29,700 nucleotides of DNA from CSSed11-175R1 sp041685735 (GTDB taxonomy: Bacteria; Actinomycetota; Nitriliruptoria; Nitriliruptorales; Nitriliruptoraceae). The notes beneath the pieces were generated by a model. The model did not search any database and was not told the origin of the DNA. It saw nothing but the letters and a program-made list of their open reading frames with translations. Position numbers and translations under genes: made by a program. Location of the stretch: contig JAWLFE010000035.1 in NCBI GenBank assembly GCA_041685735.1, positions 1 through 29,700 of the forward strand. The letters run 5' to 3'. Of the stretch, positions 23,142-29,700 are shown piece by piece; position 1 is the first letter of the stretch; the number at the start of each line of letters is the position of its first letter.

Positions 23142-23606
23142 TCAGTCGTCGTGGGTCACGGAGTGCGCGGACGCGCCGCTCTGGTAGGTCTCGATCGCGT
23201 CGCGCAGGGCCATCCAGCCCAGCAGCGCGCACTTCACGCGGACCGGGAACCTGGACACCCCCTGGAAGGCGACGCCGTCGAGCAGGTCGTCGGCGCGGGA
23301 GGGTTCGTCGCCGTGCATCATCAGCCGGAAGTCCTCGGCCAGTTCCAGGCTGTCCTTGAGCTCCCGGCCGATGACCGCCTGGGTCATCGCGGAGGCGGAC
23401 GCCTGGCTGATGGAGCACCCCTCGCCGTCGAAGACCACCGCATCGAGGTTGCCGTCGACGATCCGGATGCGCAGGTCCATCTCGTCACCACACAGCGGGT
23501 TGGAATGGTGGACGTGGACGTCCTCGTCGGCCAACTCGGGTGCGCGGTTCTTGGGCTTGCGGTAGTGGTCCAGGATGATGTCCTGGTAGAGGTCTTCCAT
23601 CGACAT
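23142..23606 (-). CDS. sufU: SufU, zinc-dependent sulfur acceptor for SufS
   Basis: A 154-aa protein from ATG 23604..23606, with GGGAG 5 nt upstream. It is an IscU-like fold with the three conserved Cys (Cys39 in NPLCGD, Cys64 in GEGCSIS, Cys126 in RVKCALL) and Asp41. The roughly 20-residue insertion between the second and third Cys (DFRLMMHGDEPS...) distinguishes SufU from IscU. In Firmicutes and actinobacteria SufU binds zinc and takes the persulfide from SufS, rather than acting as the main scaffold. The start follows sufS by 10 bp. Confidence 0.95.
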   Translation of the reverse strand: MSMEDLYQDIILDHYRKPKNRAPELADEDVHVHHSNPLCGDEMDLRIRIVDGNLDAVVFDGEGCSISQASASAMTQAVIGRELKDSLELAEDFRLMMHGDEPSRADDLLDGVAFQGVSRFPVRVKCALLGWMALRDAIETYQSGASAHSVTHDD

Positions 23607-23616
23607 GGTGGCTCCC

Positions 23617-24852
23617 TCAGCGGGCGAAGAACGACCGGGCGGCCTCGATCCCCTCGACCAGAGGGGGGAGGTCGTCGGCGTCGTTGTAGACGTGGACACT
23701 GGCGCGGGCGGTGGCGTTGGCGCCCAGGCACTTCATCAACGGCTTGCAGCAGTGGTGGCCGACCCGGACGCACACACCGGTCGACGACAGCATGGCACCC
23801 ACGTCGTGCGGGTGGACGCCGGCGACCTCGAAGGACACCGCTCCACCCCGTACATCGAGGTCGCGCGGACCGTGGACCGTGACGTCGTCGATACCGGCCA
23901 GGGCGTCGATCAACCGGCCGGTGAGCTCACGCTCGTGTGCACGGATACGGTCCATGCCGAGCTCGGTGAGCATGTCCACCGCCGCGCCCAACCCCGCGGC
24001 CTCGGCGATCATCGGGGTGCCGGCCTCGAACTTGTGGGGGATGTCGTTCCAGGTGGCGCCGTCGAGGGTGACGTCGCGGATCATGTCACCACCGGACAGG
24101 AACGGCTCCATCGAGTCGAGCAGTTCCGGGCGGGCGATGAGCGCGCCGATCCCCGTGGGGCCGAGCATCTTGTGGCCGGTGATGGCGTAGCTGTCGACAC
24201 CGAGGGTCCGGAAACCGACCGGCAGGTGTGGGACCGCCTGCGTGCCGTCGGCGTGGACGATCGCACCGGGGTTGGCCGCCCGGGCCATGTCCGCGATCGC
24301 CGTGATGTCGTTGATCGTGCCGAGCACGTTGGACACGTGGCTGACGGCGACGAACCGGACGCGGCCGTCGGCCAGCAGGTCGCGTGCAACCTCGAGGTCG
24401 AGCTGGCCGTCGTCGGTGAGCGTGATGTGGCGCACCTCGAAGCCCAGGTCCCTGGCGGCGTAGGTGAACGGCACGTGGTTCGCGTGGTGCTCCATCACGG
24501 TGGTCAGCAGCGCGTCCCCCGGACCGAGGTTGCGGCGCACCCACGAGTAGGCGATGAGGTTGCAGGCCTCGGTCGCGTTCTTGGTGAACACGATCCCGCG
24601 CGGATCGGCATCCAGGAACGTCCCCAGCTTGCTGCGCGCTCCCTCGTAGAGATCGGTGGCCTCCTCGGCCAACTGGTAGACGCCCCGGTGCACGTTGGAC
24701 CGCGACCAGCGGTAGTAGCGATCCATCGCATCGAGCACGACCACGGGGGTCTGCGACGATGCCGCGGAGTCGAGGTAGACCAGGCGGTGGCCGTCCAGAT
24801 CCCGCTGCAGGGTCGGGAACTCCTTGCGCAACGTCGGGACGTCGAACGGCAT
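23617..24852 (-). CDS. sufS: SufS cysteine desulfurase
   Basis: A 411-aa PLP enzyme from ATG 24850..24852 (GAGG upstream). The frame stays open to 24969, so a longer N terminus cannot be excluded but is unlike the family. Cofactor residues are visible: His in EHHANH (about 122), SHVSNVLGT, Asp202 in ADGTQ, and the Schiff-base Lys228 in TGHKMLG. The persulfide Cys is in RVGHHCCKPLM (Cys368), where most SufS proteins have HHCAQP; a second Cys369 is adjacent here. It removes sulfur from cysteine and hands it to SufU. A 162-bp gap separates it from sufC, whereas sufU follows at 10 bp. Confidence 0.96.
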   Translation of the reverse strand: MPFDVPTLRKEFPTLQRDLDGHRLVYLDSAASSQTPVVVLDAMDRYYRWSRSNVHRGVYQLAEEATDLYEGARSKLGTFLDADPRGIVFTKNATEACNLIAYSWVRRNLGPGDALLTTVMEHHANHVPFTYAARDLGFEVRHITLTDDGQLDLEVARDLLADGRVRFVAVSHVSNVLGTINDITAIADMARAANPGAIVHADGTQAVPHLPVGFRTLGVDSYAITGHKMLGPTGIGALIARPELLDSMEPFLSGGDMIRDVTLDGATWNDIPHKFEAGTPMIAEAAGLGAAVDMLTELGMDRIRAHERELTGRLIDALAGIDDVTVHGPRDLDVRGGAVSFEVAGVHPHDVGAMLSSTGVCVRVGHHCCKPLMKCLGANATARASVHVYNDADDLPPLVEGIEAARSFFAR

Positions 24853-25014
24853 GGTGCCCTCGGTTCGTCGTACGGTCGTGGGTCCGGCCGGCGGTCGTGC
24901 GGTGTCGGTCGTATCGGTCGTGCCGTGCGGGTCGTGCTCGGAGACCAGGGTGCCCGGTCGGCGGCCCACTGGCCACCGCCGGGTGCCTGCGAGCGCCTCA
25001 GGTCCCCCGAGCGC
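24853..25014 (-). repeat. sufC-sufS spacer with clustered CGGTCGT repeats
   Basis: CGGTCGT occurs at 24873..24879, 24892..24898, 24906..24912 and 24915..24921 (ACGACCG on the transcribed strand), plus near copies at about 24861 and 24929. This 162-bp spacer is the longest in the operon. The repeats could bind a regulator or be a spent N-terminal extension of SufS (the frame is open, giving a TTDTTDT-like string). No hairpin or promoter is convincing. Confidence 0.4.
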
Positions 25015-25764
25015 TCACGAGGTCGTGGTCAGTTCCTTGATGTTCTCGTAGCCCTTGTCCTCGAGCTCGTCGGCCAGCTCCGGACCACCCGAGGCGACCA
25101 GGCGGCCTTCGAACATCACGTGGACCTCGTCGGGCTTGATGTAGCGCAGGATGCGCGTGTAGTGGGTGATGATCAGCACACCCAGGTCCGGGCCCTGCAG
25201 CCGGTTGACGCCCTCGGCGACGGTCTTGAGCGCGTCGACGTCCAGACCGGAGTCGGTCTCGTCGAGCACGGCCAGCTGCGGCTGGAGCAACGCCGCCTGC
25301 AGGATCTCGAAACGCTTCTTCTCACCACCGGAGAACCCGTCGTTGACCGACCGCTGCAGGAACGACTCGTCGACCCCGAGCGCGGCCATCTCGCTGCGCA
25401 GGTTGCCCATGAACTCACGGATCGACACGTCCTCCTCGGACACCGAGTTGACGGCGGTCCGCAGGAAGTTGGTGAGCGACACGCCGGGCACCTCGACCGG
25501 GTACTGCATCGCGAGGAAGACGCCGAGCCGCGCCCGCTCGTCGGGGGGGAGGTCGTTGAGCACGGTGCCCTGCCAGGTCATCGTGCCACCCGTCACGTCA
25601 TACGCCGGGTGTCCGGCGATCGCGTAGGCCAGGGTGGACTTGCCCGAACCGTTGGGGCCCATCAGCGCGATGGTCTTGCCCTTGTCGAGGTCGAGCGTGA
25701 CGCCGCGGAGGATCTCCGCACCGTCGGCCTCGACCGTGAGGTCGCGGATCTCGAGGTCTGCCAT
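25015..25764 (-). CDS. sufC: SufC ABC-type ATPase
   Basis: A 249-aa soluble ATPase from ATG 25762..25764, with only a weak ribosome binding site. Walker A GPNGSGKST (36-44), Q-loop region MQYPVEVPGV, signature FSGGEKKR and Walker B LAVLDETDSGLD are intact; the Gly-Glu-Lys-Lys-Arg and ETDSGLD strings are SufC-specific. It binds SufB and SufD and drives conformational change for cluster assembly. It is 42 bp after the ferredoxin gene. Confidence 0.97.
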   Translation of the reverse strand: MADLEIRDLTVEADGAEILRGVTLDLDKGKTIALMGPNGSGKSTLAYAIAGHPAYDVTGGTMTWQGTVLNDLPPDERARLGVFLAMQYPVEVPGVSLTNFLRTAVNSVSEEDVSIREFMGNLRSEMAALGVDESFLQRSVNDGFSGGEKKRFEILQAALLQPQLAVLDETDSGLDVDALKTVAEGVNRLQGPDLGVLIITHYTRILRYIKPDEVHVMFEGRLVASGGPELADELEDKGYENIKELTTTS

Positions 25765-25806
25765 GATGTCGAACTTTCGTGAGGATCGGTCGCGGGAAGG
25801 CGAAGG

Positions 25807-26148
25807 TCAGTGATCGGGGAACGGGGCGTCGTTGGTCGCGGTCTCGACATCAACGTGGACGGTGTCGCCGTCGATCTGGACCGCGAAGGTCGGAACCGGC
25901 TTCATCGCCGGCAGCGACGACGGCGCACCGGTGTCGAGGTCGAAGGTGGAACCGTGCAGGGAGCACTCCACACCGTTGTCCCAGACCATGCCGTCGGCCA
26001 GGGACCACTGCTGGTGGGAGCAGACGTCGTGGATCGCCTTGACGGTGTCGCCGAAGCGCACGAGGCAGACGGGTGTACCGTCGACCTCGACCTGGACCGG
26101 CGTGGCATCCTCGAGTTCGGAGAGCTTGGCGTGCCCGTCGTTGGTCAT
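25807..26148 (-). CDS. Rieske-type ferredoxin within the suf operon
   Basis: A 113-aa protein from ATG 26146..26148, overlapping the sufD stop by 4 bp (ATGA). A Rieske fold with Cys43-x-His45 (CSHQQW) and Cys62-x-x-His65 (CSLHG) would hold a [2Fe-2S] cluster. It resembles non-heme iron oxygenase ferredoxin subunits. Its place between sufD and sufC recurs in actinobacterial suf operons and suggests electron supply to cluster assembly, which is inferred rather than shown. Translation should be coupled to sufD. Confidence 0.95.
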   Translation of the reverse strand: MTNDGHAKLSELEDATPVQVEVDGTPVCLVRFGDTVKAIHDVCSHQQWSLADGMVWDNGVECSLHGSTFDLDTGAPSSLPAMKPVPTFAVQIDGDTVHVDVETATNDAPFPDH

Positions 26149-27509
26149 GAGACCACGTCCTGCAGTGCGGCGTCGTTGACCTGGAAGGTGGAGAGGTCGG
26201 CGGCGGCCACGCGTGCATCGATCGCGTCCAGCGCAGCCTCCTCCATGCCGGGCAGGTCGACCTCGCCGAGGACCTCGCGGAAGAAGCCGAACACGATCAG
26301 GCGCAACGCCTCGTCTCGCGGGATACCACGCGATTCGAGGTAGAACAGGTGGCGCGCGTCGATCTGGCCCGTCGCCGACCCGTGACCCGCCGCGATGTCC
26401 GCACAGTGGATCTCGAGGAACGGCGTCGAGTCGGCCCGGGCGCCCTCGGTCAGGATCAGGCTCTTGTTGTTCTCGTCGGTATCGGTGCCCACCGCGTCCT
26501 TGGCGACGTAGATGTTGCCGCGGAACACGGTGCGGCTGTGGCCCTGCAGCGCCCCCTTGAACAGCACATCCGACGACGCCCGTGGTGCGATGTGCCGGAC
26601 GTAGGGCTGGAGGTCGAACCACTGCCCCTCGTCGGCGAAGTAGATGCCGAGCGGCCGGGTCGTCGCACCCGGACCGACGAGGTCGGTCTCCGGCCGCAAC
26701 CGGACGGTGCGCCCGCCGATGGTGACCGACAGTTGCCCGACGGTGGCATCGCGGTGCGCCTGCACCTTCTGCAGGGACAGATGCTCGATCTCGTTGGACC
26801 AGGTCTGCAACGAGGCGACGTGCACCTCGGCGCTGTCCTGGGCGATGACCTCGACGACCTCGTCGACCAGCGCATCGACACCGGCCACCGAGGTGTGTTC
26901 GAGGTAGACCATCGCCTTCGCATGGTGCCCGGCGACCACGAGGACCCGCGGCAGGTGGGCTCCCGGCTGGGTGACGTGGATGTGCACGCCGATCGGCGCC
27001 GACATCTCGAGCTCCGGTGGGACGTACACGAACACCCCGGCCGTCCACGCGGCGTCGTTGGCGGTGATCGTGCGATCCTCCTGGCCGCCCGTGCCGTCGG
27101 GGTCCGAGGTGGTCAGGGACCCGAGCGCGGGTTCGACCAGGTCCTCGTGCTCCGCCGCGGCGGTGCGCAGGTCGGTCACGATCAGGCCCTGCTCACCGAG
27201 TTCCGAGGGCACCGTGATCCGGGTCACCTCACCGTCGACGATCTGCACCGATGCCGTCGGTGCATCGATGCTCGACAGCACCGACGCCGGCACCTCGACA
27301 TCGCTCGCCGCGGCGATCAGTTCGCGATCGACATCGATCCGTCGGTCGAAGGGGGTGGAGCGCCAGAACTCGTCCTGCCGGCTGTCTGGCCAGTTCTGGT
27401 CGAGATAGCGCTTGAACGCCACCAGGCGACGATCACGCAGCCAGGGGGTCTCGCCCGCCGCATCGCTGCTGGCGGTCAGGGCGTCCTCGGAGAGGGAAGC
27501 AAGGTTCAC
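26145..27509 (-). CDS. sufD: SufD scaffold subunit
   Basis: 454 aa from GTG 27507..27509, with GAAGAG 7 nt upstream; a TTG two codons earlier is the alternative. It is a SufBD-family right-handed beta-helix protein: FWRSTPFDRR near the N terminus, VYVPPELEMSAPIGVHIHV and QTWSNEIEHLSLQK in the middle, and the C-terminal core with GHGSATGQIDARHLFYLESRGIPRDEALRLIVFGFF. His in AGHGSATG aligns with the cluster-site His of SufD. With SufB and SufC it forms the SufBC2D scaffold. It is separated from sufB by 144 bp that include hairpins. Confidence 0.96.
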   Translation of the reverse strand: MNLASLSEDALTASSDAAGETPWLRDRRLVAFKRYLDQNWPDSRQDEFWRSTPFDRRIDVDRELIAAASDVEVPASVLSSIDAPTASVQIVDGEVTRITVPSELGEQGLIVTDLRTAAAEHEDLVEPALGSLTTSDPDGTGGQEDRTITANDAAWTAGVFVYVPPELEMSAPIGVHIHVTQPGAHLPRVLVVAGHHAKAMVYLEHTSVAGVDALVDEVVEVIAQDSAEVHVASLQTWSNEIEHLSLQKVQAHRDATVGQLSVTIGGRTVRLRPETDLVGPGATTRPLGIYFADEGQWFDLQPYVRHIAPRASSDVLFKGALQGHSRTVFRGNIYVAKDAVGTDTDENNKSLILTEGARADSTPFLEIHCADIAAGHGSATGQIDARHLFYLESRGIPRDEALRLIVFGFFREVLGEVDLPGMEEAALDAIDARVAAADLSTFQVNDAALQDVVS

Positions 27510-27607
27510 GATCAACTCTTCACGGTGTGATGGGTCACGGAGCGTCGCAGGGCGACGTGGAGGGGCACAACCGGCCCGGTCGGGCGGGCTCGTCGGACAG
27601 AGGTGTC

Positions 27608-27650
27608 GGCAGGACCCGCGTGGGACGGGCCCTGCCTGGCGGACTCCGCC
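27608..27650 (-). other. Tandem hairpins in the sufB-sufD spacer
   Basis: GGCGGA (27638..27643) and TCCGCC (27645..27650) form a 6-bp repeat with a 1-nt centre just after the sufB stop. GGCAGG (27608..27613) pairs with CCTGCC (27631..27636) around a GC-rich loop. No T tract follows, so partial termination or an RNA processing/stability element between sufB and sufD is more likely than a full terminator. The rest of the 144-bp spacer shows nothing distinctive. Confidence 0.4.
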
Positions 27651-27653
27651 GTC

Positions 27654-29105
27654 TCAGCCGATCGCACCTTCCATCTCCAGGGCGATCAGGCGGTTGAGTT
27701 CGACGGAGTACTCCATCGGCAGTTCGCGTGCGATCGGCTCGATGAAGCCCCGCACGATCATCGCGGTTGCCTCGTCCTCGTCGATGCCACGCGACTGCAT
27801 GTAGAACATCTGGTCGTCGGACACCTTCGAGACCGTGGCCTCGTGCTCGATCGTGGCGTCCTCCTGATCGATCTCCATGTAGGGGTAGGTGTCGGTGCGC
27901 GAGGTCTCGTCGAGCATCAACGCATCGCACTTGACCGCCGAGCGGGCGTGGTGGGCACCCTCCTGGATGGAGACGAGCCCACGGTACGAGGTCCGTCCCT
28001 CGCCCTTGGAGACCGACTTCGACAGGATGTTGGAGGTCGTGTAGGGCGCGGCGTGGACCATCTTGGCACCGGCGTCCTGGTGCTGCCCGTCATTGGCGTA
28101 CGCCACCGACAGGACCTCGCCCTTCGCGCCCTCGCCGGTCAGCCACACCGCCGGGTACTTCATCGTGACCTTGGAGCCGATGTTGCCGTCGATCCACTCC
28201 ATGGTGGCGTTCTTCTCGGCGACCGCGCGCTTGGTCACGAGGTTGTAGACGTTGTTCGACCAGTTCTGGATGGTCGTGTAACGCACGCGGGCACCCGGCT
28301 TGACGAGGATCTCGACGACCGCGGAGTGCAGGGAGTCCGACGAGTAGATCGGGGCCGTGCAGCCCTCGACGTAGTGGATGTAGGAACCCGGCTCCGCGAT
28401 GATCAGCGTCCGCTCGAACTGGCCCATGTTCTGCTTGTTGATGCGGAAGTAGGCCTGGAGCGGGATGTCGACCTTGACACCCTCGGGGATCCAGATGAAC
28501 GAGCCTCCGGACCACACGGCGGTGTTGAGCGCCGCGAACTTGTTGTCGTTGGGCGGGATGATGGTCGCGAAGTGCTTGCGGAACAGGTCCTCGTGCTCCT
28601 GCAGCGCGGTGTCGGTGTCGAGGAAGATGACACCTTCCGCCTCCAGGTCCTCGCGGACCTTGTGGTACAGCACGGTCGACTCGTACTGCGCGGCCACCCC
28701 GGAGACCAGGCGCTCACGCTCGGCCTGGGGGATCCCGAGCTTCTCGTAGGTCTCGAGGATCTCCGGCGGGAGCTCGTCCCAGGTGCTGGCCTGCTTCTCC
28801 GATGCTTCGACGTAGTAGTAGATGTTGTCGAAGTCGATACCGGTGAGGTCGGCACCCCAGTTGGGCATGGGCCGACGCAGGTAGGCCTCGTAGGCCCGCA
28901 GGCGCAGGTCACGCATCCACGACGGCTCGTTCTTCCGGTCGCTGATGGCCGCCACCTGCTCACGCGACAGTCCGCGCTCGGAGGTGAACGAGTAGTCGTC
29001 GTCACGGTCGGCCCAGCCGAACTTGTACTCGGCGAGGTCCTGGGCGACGTCCTGCTGGTTCTGACGGGCGTCACTGACCGGGAGGTCGATCTCAGCCTGG
29101 CTCAC
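27654..29105 (-). CDS. sufB: SufB scaffold subunit
   Basis: A 483-aa protein from GTG 29103..29105, with GGAG 6 nt upstream. It carries the highly conserved SufB strings: YKFGW, RGLSREQVAAISDRKNEP, FIWIPEGVKVDIPLQAYFRIN, EGCTAPIYSSDSLHSAVVEI (the Cys is on the sulfur path), TIQNWSNNVYNLVTKRA, and the core KCDALMLDETSRTDTYPY and IEHEATVSKVSDDQMFYMQSRG. The last includes the Glu-His pair near the assembly site. It is the main scaffold on which [4Fe-4S] or [2Fe-2S] clusters are built. It lies 43 bp after sufR and is likely co-transcribed with it. Confidence 0.97.
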   Translation of the reverse strand: MSQAEIDLPVSDARQNQQDVAQDLAEYKFGWADRDDDYSFTSERGLSREQVAAISDRKNEPSWMRDLRLRAYEAYLRRPMPNWGADLTGIDFDNIYYYVEASEKQASTWDELPPEILETYEKLGIPQAERERLVSGVAAQYESTVLYHKVREDLEAEGVIFLDTDTALQEHEDLFRKHFATIIPPNDNKFAALNTAVWSGGSFIWIPEGVKVDIPLQAYFRINKQNMGQFERTLIIAEPGSYIHYVEGCTAPIYSSDSLHSAVVEILVKPGARVRYTTIQNWSNNVYNLVTKRAVAEKNATMEWIDGNIGSKVTMKYPAVWLTGEGAKGEVLSVAYANDGQHQDAGAKMVHAAPYTTSNILSKSVSKGEGRTSYRGLVSIQEGAHHARSAVKCDALMLDETSRTDTYPYMEIDQEDATIEHEATVSKVSDDQMFYMQSRGIDEDEATAMIVRGFIEPIARELPMEYSVELNRLIALEMEGAIG

Positions 29106-29148
29106 GGTGCTCTCCTGCTCGATCGTGGATCGTTGTGGGGGATCGGTG

Positions 29149-29700
29149 TCACGGGTGGTGCGGCCGGCCGGGAGCGGGCGCTCCCGACGACCACGGACCT
29201 TCTTCGGTGGGGTTCGTGCCGGGCCGCTCTGCGGACGCGTCACGGGGGGCGGCGGTCGGGACGGGTGCCTCCGCGACGGTACACACGCACGCGCCGGCGC
29301 CCGTCGCCAGGGTGTCGCGGCGCGACAGAGTCACATCCCGACCGAGGACCTTGGAGAACGCGGCGGCCTCGTAGGCGCAGACCTCCGGGAACTCCTTGGC
29401 GACGTCAGCGATCGCGCAGTGGTTCTGCACCAGCTTGAAGCCGTCTTCCGCCGGCTCGATGCTGGCCGCGAAGCCGGCATCCGACAGCCGCGACGCGAGC
29501 TGTTCGAGGCGCTCGTGGAGATCCTCGGCGGTGATGGCCTCGCGCAGATCGGCGGTCTCACGCTCGAGCCGCCACTTCAGGAACCGCCGCAGGCCGTCAC
29601 GGCCGTGCTGCTCCGTCAGGAAGTCCAGCATCTCTGCGGCGAGCTGGTCGTAGCGGTGCGGGAACAGGCGGTGGGCCTCATCGGTCAGGTCGTAGCGTGC
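29149..29700 (-). CDS. sufR: SufR iron-sulfur-cluster-sensing repressor (5' end outside window)
   Basis: The C-terminal 183 residues are visible; the gene runs off the window end, so the winged-helix DNA-binding domain is mostly missing. The visible part begins ARYDLTDEAHRLFPHRYDQLA, the wing region typical of the family. The cluster domain has Cys-x12-Cys (HCAIADVAKEFPEVC), then a CVC about 30 residues on, matching the Cys-x12-Cys pattern of SufR. A Pro/Ala/Thr-rich C-terminal tail of about 40 residues follows and is unlike compact homologues. SufR usually represses suf when it carries a cluster, so this gene probably controls the whole operon. The operon promoter lies beyond the window. Confidence 0.9.
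   Translation of the reverse strand, partial: ARYDLTDEAHRLFPHRYDQLAAEMLDFLTEQHGRDGLRRFLKWRLERETADLREAITAEDLHERLEQLASRLSDAGFAASIEPAEDGFKLVQNHCAIADVAKEFPEVCAYEAAAFSKVLGRDVTLSRRDTLATGAGACVCTVAEAPVPTAAPRDASAERPGTNPTEEGPWSSGAPAPGRPHHP

Noticed and set aside
23605..25782. Long plus-strand open frame opposite sufS and sufC
   Set aside because: It is antisense to two highly conserved genes and has no domain-like sequence.
27603..29438. Long plus-strand open frame opposite sufB
   Set aside because: It is antisense to SufB, with Val/Asp/Arg/His-rich low-information sequence.
1..29700. tRNA genes, CRISPR arrays, insertion sequences and classic U-tract terminators
   Set aside because: Reading the intergenic stretches showed no cloverleaf, no spaced repeat array, no transposase and no hairpin followed by a T run.

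Overview
This is GC-rich DNA from a draft assembly; a run of 100 N interrupts one gene at 10946..11045. The gene content points to an actinobacterium: a complete conservon (cvnABCD), MoeZ, a sufR-B-D-C-S-U-T operon, a typical actinobacterial-length PEP carboxylase, frequent GTG/TTG starts and short ATGA/GTGA overlaps. A deep-branching motile lineage such as Nitriliruptoria/Euzebyales would fit, but that is inference. Most of the window is housekeeping and metabolic chromosome. No tRNA, rRNA, CRISPR array or intact mobile element was seen.

Left edge (1..780): debris of a mobile region, with a tyrosine-recombinase fragment abutting the C-terminal part of an unrelated hypothetical gene, then three 11-bp direct repeats. 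Then on the minus strand come a NYN RNase-like protein with two OST-HTH (LOTUS) domains, and a translationally coupled pair of an APH-family kinase and a HAD protein, a pairing reminiscent of the N-terminal domains of ACAD10. A divergent MFS permease follows, then a sulfurtransferase plus DsbA-like pair (minus), and ppc (plus).

9562..12780: a conservon (histidine-kinase-like sensor, roadblock/LC7 protein, DUF742 protein, small GTPase) in overlapping frames, preceded by a good match to a sigma-28/FliA-type promoter. 12815..17591: a thiamine salvage operon, made of a TPP riboswitch, thiamine pyrophosphokinase and a ThiB-ThiP-ThiQ importer. The aptamer's closing stem overlaps the ribosome binding site, so control is probably at translation.

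17585..22633: a two-CBS protein and MoeZ (minus), then a thiolase and a GAF-PAS-GGDEF-EAL signalling gene (plus). The signalling gene is visibly decayed: GGDEF reads GGDGF, and the EAL domain has lost two blocks holding catalytic residues.

22657..29700: the SUF iron-sulfur cluster operon on the minus strand, in transcription order sufR (cut by the window end), sufB, sufD, a Rieske-type ferredoxin, sufC, sufS, sufU, sufT. SufBCD is the scaffold complex, SufS with SufU supplies sulfur, SufT helps maturation or transfer, and SufR is the likely cluster-sensing repressor.
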